A DNA stretch of 64,000 bases from positions 620,001-684,000 of the forward strand of contig NZ_QFFY01000001.1 of assembly GCF_003131205.1 (NCBI RefSeq), written 5' to 3'. The stretch comes from Occallatibacter savannae (GTDB taxonomy: Bacteria > Acidobacteriota > Terriglobia > Terriglobales > Acidobacteriaceae). The stretch's first letter is position 1. Every line of letters starts with the position of its first letter. The notes under the pieces were generated by a model. The model saw nothing but the letters and a program-made list of their open reading frames with translations. It did not search any database and was not told where the DNA came from. Both the position numbers and the translations under genes were made by a program. Shown here in pieces: positions 44,009-52,036 of this stretch.

Positions 44009-44129
44009 GATTCGCCGACTTTCCGCTGAATCGCTGATTTGTTGGGGGATGACGTACGAGGGGTTGGGAGACCGGGACGAGCCTTCATCCCGGCAATCGA
44101 AAAGAGAGTTGATTGTATTAGGAGTGCGC

Positions 44130-45293
44130 TTAGTACGCGCCGGACCCGCGGATCACAGCAAGTGGCGTCCGAAGAAGAATTTTGAAGTCAAGCCACGGCG
44201 TCCACGACGTCGCATACTTCAGGTCCAGGCGGACCATCGAATCGAAGTCCACCGTGCTGCGGCCTGTAACCTGCCACAGACCGGTAATGCCCGGCTTCAC
44301 TTCCAGCAGTCTCCGCCGATGCCACGTCTGGTAAGCCGCCAGTTCGTATGGAATCGGAGGCCGCGGTCCGACAAGCGACATGTCGCCCTTCAGAACATTG
44401 ATGAACTGTGGCAGTTCATCAAGGCTTGTCTTGCGGAGAAAACGTCCGAGGGGCGTAATGCGCTTATCGCCGGTCAGCTTGTACACGTTGCCTTGATTCG
44501 CCTCGGCAACCTCGCCTTTGTTGATCAGCTTCGTTACATAGTCCCGGTGTACGCTGTTATCGTTCCCCACGTACATCGACCGGAACTTAAGAAACTGAAA
44601 CTGCCTTCCGTGGTGCCCTACACGCATTTGCCGGAACAGGATCGGCCCCTTCGACGTTGCCTTGATCGCGATCGCAATCGCTACGCAGAAAGGCATGAAG
44701 ATCGCCAGCAGTATCAGGCTCCCCACAATGTCAATCGTCCGCTTCAGAATGAGATGCGGCTGCTTTGTGCTCGCCTGCTTCGAGAGATCTGGGTACAGCG
44801 CAGGATTGCTCGGCCGTCCTGGTCCGTTTTCGTCCCAGTCGTCAGGATAGAAGTGCAGCGAGATGCTGATCAGATTGAACTGCTCGAAGCTCAACTCTTC
44901 CCGCAGTGTGCTCGTCGCTCGGGTCAGGATCGTCATCAGAATCGCGCTCTTCTCGCCCGATACCAACCCCGTATAAAGCGCGCCGATCGTCGTCTTGCCT
45001 TTGTACCAGCCCACCACGTCCGTGTCACGGCTCGATGCCAGCAGTGACGTCATCACCGTCTCAAGCGCCGGCGCAGACTTGGCAGTGTTCTGATTCGCGA
45101 TTTCCACCAGCATCAGAACGAACGGCGCCTTGGAGCGCTCCGTCCGCTTGCGCTCTACAGCGATGACCCTTCTGAAGCTCTCTTCGTCGAGTGCCCTGCG
45201 CTCCGCGGCTGGTTCGCTGAGGGGATCAATTAGATTGACTGGCCGACCCTGCCTACCGGTGTTCACTGGCCCTCCCAAGGCATTCCGTTCCAT
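44130..45293 (-). CDS. Initiating sugar (phosphoglycosyl) transferase with degenerate GGDEF-like N-terminus
   Basis: From ATG at 45293 the protein has 387 residues; a TTG six codons upstream is less likely. About residues 30-160 look like a degenerate diguanylate-cyclase-type domain (FRRVIAVERKRTERSKAPFV followed by a WYKGKTTIGALYTGL stretch) without a GGDEF signature. From about residue 180 comes the bacterial sugar transferase domain: one hydrophobic hairpin (IVGSLILLAIFMPFCVAIAI), then GPILFRQMRVGHHGRQFQFL, SLDELPQFINVLKGDMSLVG and PRPP. It moves a sugar phosphate to undecaprenyl phosphate, the first committed step of the repeat unit. Other transferases of this kind have an N-terminal five-helix membrane domain, which is absent here. 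Confidence 0.9.
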   Translation of the reverse strand: MERNALGGPVNTGRQGRPVNLIDPLSEPAAERRALDEESFRRVIAVERKRTERSKAPFVLMLVEIANQNTAKSAPALETVMTSLLASSRDTDVVGWYKGKTTIGALYTGLVSGEKSAILMTILTRATSTLREELSFEQFNLISISLHFYPDDWDENGPGRPSNPALYPDLSKQASTKQPHLILKRTIDIVGSLILLAIFMPFCVAIAIAIKATSKGPILFRQMRVGHHGRQFQFLKFRSMYVGNDNSVHRDYVTKLINKGEVAEANQGNVYKLTGDKRITPLGRFLRKTSLDELPQFINVLKGDMSLVGPRPPIPYELAAYQTWHRRRLLEVKPGITGLWQVTGRSTVDFDSMVRLDLKYATSWTPWLDFKILLRTPLAVIRGSGAY

Positions 45294-45440
45294 GCTTTGC
45301 AAAAACAACAATTTCTTGTAATGCTCGCGTTACTGTGTCGCTGCTAGAGCACCGGATCAAATGCGTCTTCAAAAGATCCGAACCGTGGACCGCGCTGATC
45401 TTAAGAGAGTACCGAGGCTCTACTAGATTAGTGACAAATC

Positions 45441-46427
45441 TCAGCCTTCCGCATCGTCGGTTGGTAACCGATTATCGGGGCGATAGTAATAATCTGCGTG
45501 CGAGATTCCCTTAGCACTGTTCAAAACTGCCCCGATCACCCTCTGGTTCCCAAGCGCTTCCAGTCCGCGCTTCAGCTGGCGCTTCTGGGTTGTGCCCTGC
45601 CGTGCCACCAGCAGGATCCCGTCCGCCAGATTCGTCCAGACGCTTGTATCGGCCAGAGGCAGAATCGGCGGCGAATCGATGACCACCCAGTCAAACCAGT
45701 CCGTCAGCTGCTCCATCAGCGGAATTGCTCGCCCCGACTGCAGCAGGTCAAGGGATTCGCCGGTTGCCTGTCCCGCAGGCAGAATCCATATTCCCGGGCC
45801 GTCGAGCTTGTACATGCTCTTGACGATCGCCCGTTCTCCGTTGAGCCATTCGCAGATGCCCGGCTTGTTCGGCAGCCCGAAGATCTTCGACTGCGTCGGT
45901 CTGCGTACATCTCCCTCAAGTAGCAGTACCTTTTGCTGCGTCCGGAGCGCCAGCGTACACGCCAGGTTCGCCGCCGTCAGGCTCTTGCCTTCCTGCGGAA
46001 TCGAACTCGTGATCAACACCTTCTTCAAAGGCCGTTGCCGGCGCATGTGCCGCAGCCGAACGCCTAAAAGGTGAAAGGCTTCTCCGGCAGGGCTTTCTGA
46101 ATCGAGCACGGAGACCAGGTGGCTGCCCACAGGAGGCCGCACGCTCAGAACTTCGCACTGCGACGGACCGTCGACCCGCTCAGCCGGTGCTGCCGTCCTC
46201 AGAACCGTCGATACAGCAACAGGTTCCCTGTTGGGCTCCGCCACCGCCACCGCCGAGTCGTTTGCCAGTGGCGTCGTCCAGGCATCGGCCGGCAACGTGC
46301 TCGACCGGCCCGTAAACGTATCGCGTTCGGCACGCTGCAACACCTCGGTGGCGCGCAGCTCCGTACCGCCGTCTTTACCGCTTCGCTCAGATTCAGAACG
46401 CTGCAAAGCGTCAAATATTTGACTCAT
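45441..46427 (-). CDS. CpsD/BY-kinase-like tyrosine autokinase ATPase
   Basis: A 328-residue protein starting MSQIFDALQRSESE at ATG 46427 with GGGGGA upstream, overlapping the ExeA-like gene's end by 17 bases. The first 110 residues are low in predicted structure. VLITSSIPQEGKSLTAANLA (138-157) is Walker A, VLLLEGDVRRP is A', and DWVVIDSPPILPLADT is Walker B. The tail has only a short Tyr cluster (DYYYRP). These enzymes phosphorylate themselves and work with Wzz to set chain length and drive export. The separate chain-length protein lies two genes upstream, with the ExeA-like ATPase between. Confidence 0.9.
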   Translation of the reverse strand: MSQIFDALQRSESERSGKDGGTELRATEVLQRAERDTFTGRSSTLPADAWTTPLANDSAVAVAEPNREPVAVSTVLRTAAPAERVDGPSQCEVLSVRPPVGSHLVSVLDSESPAGEAFHLLGVRLRHMRRQRPLKKVLITSSIPQEGKSLTAANLACTLALRTQQKVLLLEGDVRRPTQSKIFGLPNKPGICEWLNGERAIVKSMYKLDGPGIWILPAGQATGESLDLLQSGRAIPLMEQLTDWFDWVVIDSPPILPLADTSVWTNLADGILLVARQGTTQKRQLKRGLEALGNQRVIGAVLNSAKGISHADYYYRPDNRLPTDDAEG

Positions 46428-47406
46428 GATCCCCCGCTTCAACCGCGATTGGATTACCCGAATTCGAAACCGGCCCGCGACTCTTTTGGCTTGCGGCATA
46501 CAGATCGAGGAAGAAGTTTTTGGCTCTCTCCAGATCGTCTTCCGCACCACCACCATTGCTGGCATTGGCGATCTTTGAACCGTTGGTATTGAGGTGGAAG
46601 TCCCGTGCCACCCCCAGCACAACGTCCTTGTTGATTGTCGTCATCTGCCGCGCATAGCCCGTAATCAGCGAGTTCTCGCAGATTGTATTGATCAATCGGG
46701 GAAAGCCCTTCGAATACTGATGAATCGTCTTGACAGCATCTGGAGCAAAAATCGGCTCCTGCCGTGTGCTTCCCCCGGCAATCGTCAACCGCTCCTGGAT
46801 GTAGCGATCGGTGTCTTGCTCATCCAGCGGAGTCAGGTGTGCCCGCAGCGCAATTCTCTGCTTCAATGGCCGCAGTTCGAACGAATCGAGTTTCAGATCG
46901 AGTTCCGGCTGACCCACCAGCACAATCTGCAATAACTTATCGTCGTTGGTCTCAAGGTTCGAGAGCAGCCGGATCTCCTCCAGCAATTCCATCGACAGGT
47001 TATGCGCCTCGTCCACCACCAGTACCGTCGTGAGCCCCTGCAGCCCTCGCGACGTCACAAATCGGCTCAACTCCAGAAGCAGCGCGCTCTTGCTCTGCTG
47101 GCCATCCACCTTCAGGCCGAAATCTGAAGCGGTGTAATGCAGAAACTCCATCGCCGACAACCGGCAGTTGAACAGATATGCATAGGCAATTTCGCTGCTC
47201 TCCTTGAAGAGCTGCAGCAGGCAGCGAAGCATCAGCGTCTTGCCCGTTCCAACTTCTCCCGTTACCACGACCACGCCTTTGTGACGCCTTATGCCGTAAT
47301 AGAGTGCAGCCAGCGCTTCGTTGTGGCGTACCGTTGGCACAAAACACGTGGGATCCGGCGTGAGGTCGAACGGGTTGCGGGTCAGATTGTAGAAGCTTTT
47401 GTACAT
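46411..47406 (-). CDS. ExeA-like AAA+ ATPase (XrtA-associated ATPase type)
   Basis: A 331-residue ATPase. MYKSFYNLTRNPFDLTPDPT is the conserved start of the ExeA/XrtA-associated family. Walker A is GEVGTGKT (50-57), Walker B VLVVDEAHNLS, and VGQPELDLKLDSFELRPLKQ is the sensor-1 area. In exosortase-type exopolysaccharide loci a homologue always lies between the kinase and chain-length genes, as here. No C-terminal peptidoglycan-binding or membrane domain is seen. Its partner in the envelope is not known. Confidence 0.88.
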   Translation of the reverse strand: MYKSFYNLTRNPFDLTPDPTCFVPTVRHNEALAALYYGIRRHKGVVVVTGEVGTGKTLMLRCLLQLFKESSEIAYAYLFNCRLSAMEFLHYTASDFGLKVDGQQSKSALLLELSRFVTSRGLQGLTTVLVVDEAHNLSMELLEEIRLLSNLETNDDKLLQIVLVGQPELDLKLDSFELRPLKQRIALRAHLTPLDEQDTDRYIQERLTIAGGSTRQEPIFAPDAVKTIHQYSKGFPRLINTICENSLITGYARQMTTINKDVVLGVARDFHLNTNGSKIANASNGGGAEDDLERAKNFFLDLYAASQKSRGPVSNSGNPIAVEAGDHESNI

Positions 47407-47419
47407 GAGAACTCTCGAA

Positions 47420-48997
47420 CTATCCTCTCAGGAAGCTGAACGTAGACCCTGCAGCGATACAGATCCCCACAAAAGCGGTGAACGCCCACCCCAGCACGAG
47501 CCGCCGTTTTGCAGCATCTTTGTCCGCCTCTGACTGAACTTCAGGAACCTCCGCCAGAACATTCATCGCAAGCAATGCTCTGATATCGCTCTCCGAGTGC
47601 ATCCGATCGTCGAGAAACTCGAGAAGAAATACAATCAGACCGCCCAGTACCAGTCCCGCAGCCAATCCAAACCCGCAGAACTTCAGGTGATTCGGGAAGT
47701 CCGGCTTCACCGGAAGGCTTGGTGGGTCGAGCATAATGAAGCGCTCGCCGCGCTGCAGTTGCTCCATGCTCGTCGCCATTGCAGATTGAGTCTTCTTCTT
47801 CAGTAAATCGTCGTAGATCGACTTCGTCTGCTCGTAACCGCGTGTCAGCTCCAGAAGCTGCTGCTCCGTGCCCGGCTGCGCATTCAACCTTCCCTGGTAC
47901 TCGTTGATCCGCGCCTCGAGCGAAGAGATCGCCTTCTCGCGACTCTGAATCTCAATCTGATTTGACTGGAGCTGCCCTTGCAATTGCAGGAGCGGCCCCG
48001 ATTCAACCTCTCCCGCTTGCTGCTTCGCTCCGGGAGTAGTCGGTGTTGCCATCAACTCCCGCTTCTGCTGCTCAACCTGCGCAATCTGCGCCTTGAGCTT
48101 CAGAACATCGGGATAGGAATCCGTGTAGCGGGAGCGCAGATCTGTGAGCTCTCCCCGCAGATGCTCGAGTTGCTGATTGATGGCCGTCAACTCAGTCGGA
48201 CCGCCGTCAACAGAACGCCCGGAAGCATGCAGGCTTTTGTACTGCTCAATCAGCGTCTGATAGTACACACGCTGTTGCTTCGCGGTGTTCAGCGCATCCT
48301 GCTGATTCTGCAATTGTCCCTGGAGGCCTGAAAGGATTTGCAGGTTGCTGGATTGCTGAGTCGGCAGCGCACCCTCGTGAATCGCCTCGAACTGCTTGAC
48401 CTTCGCTTCCTGTGCTGCCAGCGCCACGCGGGCATCTTCCAGCTGCTGCTCCATGAAGTGCGTCGTGGCCTGCGACTGCTCCTCACGCACCTTCGTGTTT
48501 TCGTCAATAAACAGCTGCGTCAGCTCGCTCGTAACCTTCTGAGCCATGCGCGGATCAGAAGCCGTGAAGCTGATCGTGAACGATGTGATCTGGTTGTTGC
48601 GTCCATCTTTGGCGGTCTCAACATTGATGTTCTTCCGCAGCGCCGCAACCTTGTCGTCGTCGTTCTTCGGTGCGTCCGCACCGTTATACAGATTCAGCTT
48701 CTGAATGATCGTCAGAAGGCGCGTCCGGCTCAGAATCTGCTGCGTGATCGTCTGCAGCCTGTCCTGCAGGTTGTCGGTCACGTTCGACGGAACATAGCTC
48801 TCCGGCATCGTCGGCTGCTGTACCTCGACGAGCGTGCTCGACTTGTAGCTCGACGGCAGAACCCAGCTCGCGCCCCACACCACCAGCCATCCCACCAGCA
48901 ACGGCACCAGGAAGTACAGGTGACGTCTCCGCACGATGTCCAGGTACTGCTCGTAGTCGAATTGTGGTGTTTCCTGCTCTTCCAGTAGCTCAGGCAT
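47420..48997 (-). CDS. Wzz/GumC-like polysaccharide chain-length regulator (GNVR protein)
   Basis: A 525-residue inner-membrane protein. ATG at 48997 lies two bases past the previous stop with AGGA eight bases upstream. A first membrane segment (LYFLVPLLVGWLVVWGASWVL) follows the Wzz N-terminus YEQYLDIVRRRH. A long coiled-coil-rich periplasmic part (about 160-400) is followed by the GNVR-type region (QLLELTRGYEQTKSIYDDLLKKKTQSA) and a C-terminal membrane segment with a second short one at the end. It sets chain length and bridges to the outer-membrane export protein. The kinase domain found fused in some relatives is a separate gene here. Confidence 0.92.
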   Translation of the reverse strand: MPELLEEQETPQFDYEQYLDIVRRRHLYFLVPLLVGWLVVWGASWVLPSSYKSSTLVEVQQPTMPESYVPSNVTDNLQDRLQTITQQILSRTRLLTIIQKLNLYNGADAPKNDDDKVAALRKNINVETAKDGRNNQITSFTISFTASDPRMAQKVTSELTQLFIDENTKVREEQSQATTHFMEQQLEDARVALAAQEAKVKQFEAIHEGALPTQQSSNLQILSGLQGQLQNQQDALNTAKQQRVYYQTLIEQYKSLHASGRSVDGGPTELTAINQQLEHLRGELTDLRSRYTDSYPDVLKLKAQIAQVEQQKRELMATPTTPGAKQQAGEVESGPLLQLQGQLQSNQIEIQSREKAISSLEARINEYQGRLNAQPGTEQQLLELTRGYEQTKSIYDDLLKKKTQSAMATSMEQLQRGERFIMLDPPSLPVKPDFPNHLKFCGFGLAAGLVLGGLIVFLLEFLDDRMHSESDIRALLAMNVLAEVPEVQSEADKDAAKRRLVLGWAFTAFVGICIAAGSTFSFLRG

Positions 48998-48999
48998 GC

Positions 49000-50325
49000 T
49001 CAGCGTCCTAACGGTTTGTGAAATTGGCAACTGATCCCGACAATGAATTGGTTCGTATCCTGCATCACTTCATTTGTCACGTTTCCATAGTTCTGATGGA
49101 AATGGGCGTACTCTGCGTCCAGCGCCAGCCATTCGCGCAACGATCGTTGCGCCTGAATACCACCGGCGATCGTAGTTCCGCCTGGGAAGTACTGGAACAG
49201 CTGAGGTGCGGTCGTCAGGTTCTTGTATCGTGAGTAATCAACGTGCGCACCGGCACTCCACTTCGGAGTCACCATCATGTGGACGCTCCCACCCCCGGTA
49301 TCGGAATGGAACGTCCCAACTAGGCCTCCAGCTCCCGAAACAATATGCACGACATTGGCCGCGAGACTCGCCCGCTTGACCTGCCATCCCACACTCCCCT
49401 GCGCTGCCGGTGTCCAGGCCCCTGACTTTCCGTTGTTCTGCGACCACGAGGTGTAATGCTCGGGTCCACCAAGAACCGAAACGGAAACCGTCCGGGTGAA
49501 GTAGTGGGTGAAGAATCCGAATACCGTGTTCGAAACCGTATAGCTGGGGAACGGATGCGTGATGTACTTCGAGAACTGATAGGTCAGTCCCCCATACGAC
49601 TTCCCAAACCGCCTGCTGTAGAACGCATTTCCCCCGGCCGTATCCTGATCGCTCAACGCGGGCAAAAGCGAGTCCGCCGAGAAATGAAGGAACGAATACA
49701 TTCCGCTCGCTCCAATCATGGCGTTTTTCGAAAACTGGTATTCAAGTCCCGCGCTCGTCGCATTATTGAGCCGATTGGCATACGGCTCGATGAACGCCTG
49801 GTTTGTTGACCCCGGGGCTCCTGAAACTCCACCGCTGCCGAGAAAATTTCCCCCGCCGTACGAGTTCGAGTTTTGCGTAACCGTGTCGGTGATGATCAGA
49901 GCGGTGTAGGGCGTAAAGCGGTACGTGAACTCAGCCGATCCATCCTGATCGATGGCATTGAAATCAGTCGTATTTTGATAGAACCTGAAACCAGCGCCGT
50001 AGTGGACCGACTCTGAGTGCCTTGGCGTCCTGCGATCGAGGCTGATGGTCGGAACAACGTTGTAGTAGTAATCAGCAACTTTCTTCGTCCCGACGAGCAT
50101 CAGGTTGTCCGTATACGATCCCGATGCCGAAACACCCCCGGAGATGAAGTTCGACCTCTCTTCCGAAGAAGACAACGAAGGATAGGCTCCCTTGCTCACC
50201 GGTGGCGGCGTCTGCATGTGTTCGCTATCCAGATCGTAGCTGCCACCGTAGGCGCTCGGTTCAACCTGCGACCACGCCGGAGCCGCAATGCCGATAACCA
50301 GACAGAAACACGCAATCCTGAACAT
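49000..50325 (-). CDS. Outer-membrane beta-barrel protein of exopolysaccharide locus
   Basis: A 441-residue protein with signal peptide MFRIACFCLVIGIAAPAWSQ (likely cleavage after ALA-type AWSQ). The mature part has alternating polar and aromatic strands (SASGSYTDNLMLVGT; FTYRFTPYTALIITDTV; AGLEYQFSKNAMIGASGMYSF; YTVSNTVFGFFTHYFTRTVS), as in beta-barrels found beside Wza and Wzz genes. It ends in FHKPLGR, without the usual terminal Phe. It may form or stabilise the outer-membrane exit. A TTG three codons upstream is possible, but ATG at 50325 is preferred. Confidence 0.75.
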   Translation of the reverse strand: MFRIACFCLVIGIAAPAWSQVEPSAYGGSYDLDSEHMQTPPPVSKGAYPSLSSSEERSNFISGGVSASGSYTDNLMLVGTKKVADYYYNVVPTISLDRRTPRHSESVHYGAGFRFYQNTTDFNAIDQDGSAEFTYRFTPYTALIITDTVTQNSNSYGGGNFLGSGGVSGAPGSTNQAFIEPYANRLNNATSAGLEYQFSKNAMIGASGMYSFLHFSADSLLPALSDQDTAGGNAFYSRRFGKSYGGLTYQFSKYITHPFPSYTVSNTVFGFFTHYFTRTVSVSVLGGPEHYTSWSQNNGKSGAWTPAAQGSVGWQVKRASLAANVVHIVSGAGGLVGTFHSDTGGGSVHMMVTPKWSAGAHVDYSRYKNLTTAPQLFQYFPGGTTIAGGIQAQRSLREWLALDAEYAHFHQNYGNVTNEVMQDTNQFIVGISCQFHKPLGR

Positions 50326-50339
50326 GGTGGCCAACTCTC

Positions 50340-50975
50340 TTACGGGATGATGATGGTGTCGTTCGGCTCAATGCGGACGTTTTGATCCGAATTCTTGCCC
50401 TTGATGAATGACTTGTAGTTGAAGTTGATCCGGCTTTCCTTCCCATCCGGTCCCTTGCGCAGAATGTAGACCCCGGTCTTCTTCGCGAAATCTCTGAAGC
50501 CTCCCGCGATAGCAATCGCGTCCATGATGGTGGTGCTGGCCGTTAGCGGATAGGAGCCGGGCTTCGAAACCTCTCCCATTACGTTGAACTTGCGGCTGTT
50601 CACCTGCTGCACTATCACGTTCACTTCAGGAGCCGTGATGAAGCTCTTCAGCTTCTCCGTGATATCGTTTTCCAGTTGCAGCGGCGTCTTCCCTGTTGCC
50701 TGCAACTCGCCGACGAGCGGCAGCGATATCTTTCCGTCAGAGCGAACAGGGATCGACTTCGTCAGATCCGGCTCTTTCCACACGCTGATCCCAAGCACGT
50801 CATCATTTCCGATGACGTACTTCTCGTCGTGCGCCTTGTCGCTGGCGCCCATCGATTGCGCGGTCGGCGCGGACGCTCCACTCTGGCCGGCTGCCTCCTG
50901 TGACTCGCCTCTAAAAATGCCGGCGCCCAGAAGCGCGGCTCCCAAAAACAACGCATGCAGTACGTTCAGCTTCAT
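50340..50975 (-). CDS. Wza-like polysaccharide export protein (Poly_export/SLBB)
   Basis: A 211-residue protein from ATG at 50975 with GGAG five bases upstream. The open frame runs 25 codons further but carries no signal. A signal peptide (LNVLHALFLGAALLGAGIF) is followed by YVIGNDDVLGISVWKEPDLT, the Poly_export start, and by VNVIVQQVNSRKFNVMGEVS and an SLBB-type region with GAxPLxxxxTIMDAIAIAGGF. No lipobox Cys follows the signal, unlike classical Wza. It is short, with one SLBB unit. It should form part of the periplasmic export channel. Confidence 0.9.
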   Translation of the reverse strand: MKLNVLHALFLGAALLGAGIFRGESQEAAGQSGASAPTAQSMGASDKAHDEKYVIGNDDVLGISVWKEPDLTKSIPVRSDGKISLPLVGELQATGKTPLQLENDITEKLKSFITAPEVNVIVQQVNSRKFNVMGEVSKPGSYPLTASTTIMDAIAIAGGFRDFAKKTGVYILRKGPDGKESRINFNYKSFIKGKNSDQNVRIEPNDTIIIP

Positions 50976-51046
50976 CCTTGCTCCAGTCGACTTCGAATCC
51001 GCGCCTTCCTCACAATCAGACGCGCGCTCTACAACTGATCCCACAT

Positions 51047-51652
51047 TCAATCGCCCACCGCGCAGACCTGCTGCGGAACAACGCCTCGTCCCTGGGCACT
51101 CGGGCTCAGCTGAGCAACATTCCGCCCCACCGCAGGCACCACATCCATGGCGTCAATCTCCACCGCCACAGATTGCGCCAGCATCTCCACCGAGATCACA
51201 AGCCGGAAAAGATTCTTCTTCCGCGTCAGCACTCCCTCGACACCGTTAAGAGATCCGCGCACCACCCTGACCCGCTCTCCGCACCGAAGAAACGGGTGCG
51301 GCTCAACCTTGAAGTGACCATCTACCGCGCGCCGGATCGCCTCGATCTCCGCATCAGGAACGGTAGCGACCTTCTCGCCGTGGCTGATGATCATATGCAC
51401 GCCCGGGGTCGTAAGCACCGGAAGTCGTCTCTCAATCGCTCCCCGCACGAACACGTAGCACGGGAAGAGCGGCAGCGAAAGCACCTTGCGCCTGTCCTTC
51501 CATCTCCGGGTCGACTCGTACAACGGCAGGAAAACTTCGAATCCTTTGGCTTCCAGCGTCTCGCTCACTGTCTTCTCGTGCTGATGGCGTGTGTAGATCG
51601 CACACCATGGGTTTCCGAGAACCTGCGAAACCGAACTCTTCAGATTCAACAA
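51047..51652 (-). CDS. NusG-like transcription antiterminator (UpxY/RfaH type)
   Basis: A 201-residue NusG-fold protein. WCAIYTRHQHEKTVSETLEA is the NGN domain, followed by FEVFLPLYESTRRWKDRRK and FPCYVFVRGAIERRLPVL. The C-terminal KOW region is FLRCGERVRVVRGSLNGVEG. Homologues at the head of glycan operons bind RNA polymerase and keep it transcribing long operons. The only in-frame start near the NGN domain is TTG at 51652, with AGGGG (51659-51663) six bases upstream and an in-frame stop further up, so initiation at TTG looks real. As the first gene of a 50-kb operon it probably acts on that operon's own leader. Confidence 0.93.
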   Translation of the reverse strand: MLNLKSSVSQVLGNPWCAIYTRHQHEKTVSETLEAKGFEVFLPLYESTRRWKDRRKVLSLPLFPCYVFVRGAIERRLPVLTTPGVHMIISHGEKVATVPDAEIEAIRRAVDGHFKVEPHPFLRCGERVRVVRGSLNGVEGVLTRKKNLFRLVISVEMLAQSVAVEIDAMDVVPAVGRNVAQLSPSAQGRGVVPQQVCAVGD

Positions 51653-52036
51653 CTTGCACCCCTGAGATTCAGCAGCAGGACAAAGCTTCGCCCTGTGAGC
51701 TACATGCTCATCGTTTTTTTAAGACCCCGAAACCCAAACTCATCGAGTCGCACGCACCAAACCGCGTGCAAAACATCAGAGCGTACAAGGATTCTTGCTC
51801 AATAGTCGGTGACCTTGCCGCCTTCCACAATGCCCCCTTTGGTTCGCCGAGTTACCGCTACGGTAACCTATGCAAATTACTCGAGGTAACCACCCTCGGC
51901 TTACTCGTGCCCTCCACTAACATAGTGATTTCAAACCTGATAACGTTTCATGAATGTCTGCTAAACCCACAACCATGCGAGCCGATCGCTGGTTACTTCT
52001 TGGTGAGTAGGTCACCACCCGGGCCATAAAAGGCCA
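51653..52036. promoter_or_regulatory. Control region upstream of the exopolysaccharide operon
   Basis: No gene is supported in these 384 bases, which must hold the operon promoter (minus strand). Several symmetric elements are visible: GTTACCG/CGGTAAC with a three-base gap (51851-51867), CGAGG/CCTCG (51882-51898), GCACGC/GCGTGC with an eight-base loop (51750-51769), and GGTGA/TCACC (52002-52016). GGTAAC recurs at 51862 and 51886. On the minus strand the element GGGCACGAGTAAGCC near 51900-51915 has a GG-spacer-C layout similar to sigma-54 sites, but lacks the invariant GC, so a sigma-54 promoter is not proven. Confidence 0.5.

Noticed and set aside
46428..46622. N-terminal extension of the autokinase gene
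   Set aside because: It lies wholly inside the ExeA-like coding region, and the family start MSQIFDAL is at 46427.
51895..51916. Sigma-54 (-24/-12) promoter for the exopolysaccharide operon
   Set aside because: The best minus-strand match has GGCACG, but the -12 element reads CC in place of GC at the right spacing, so it is only suggestive.
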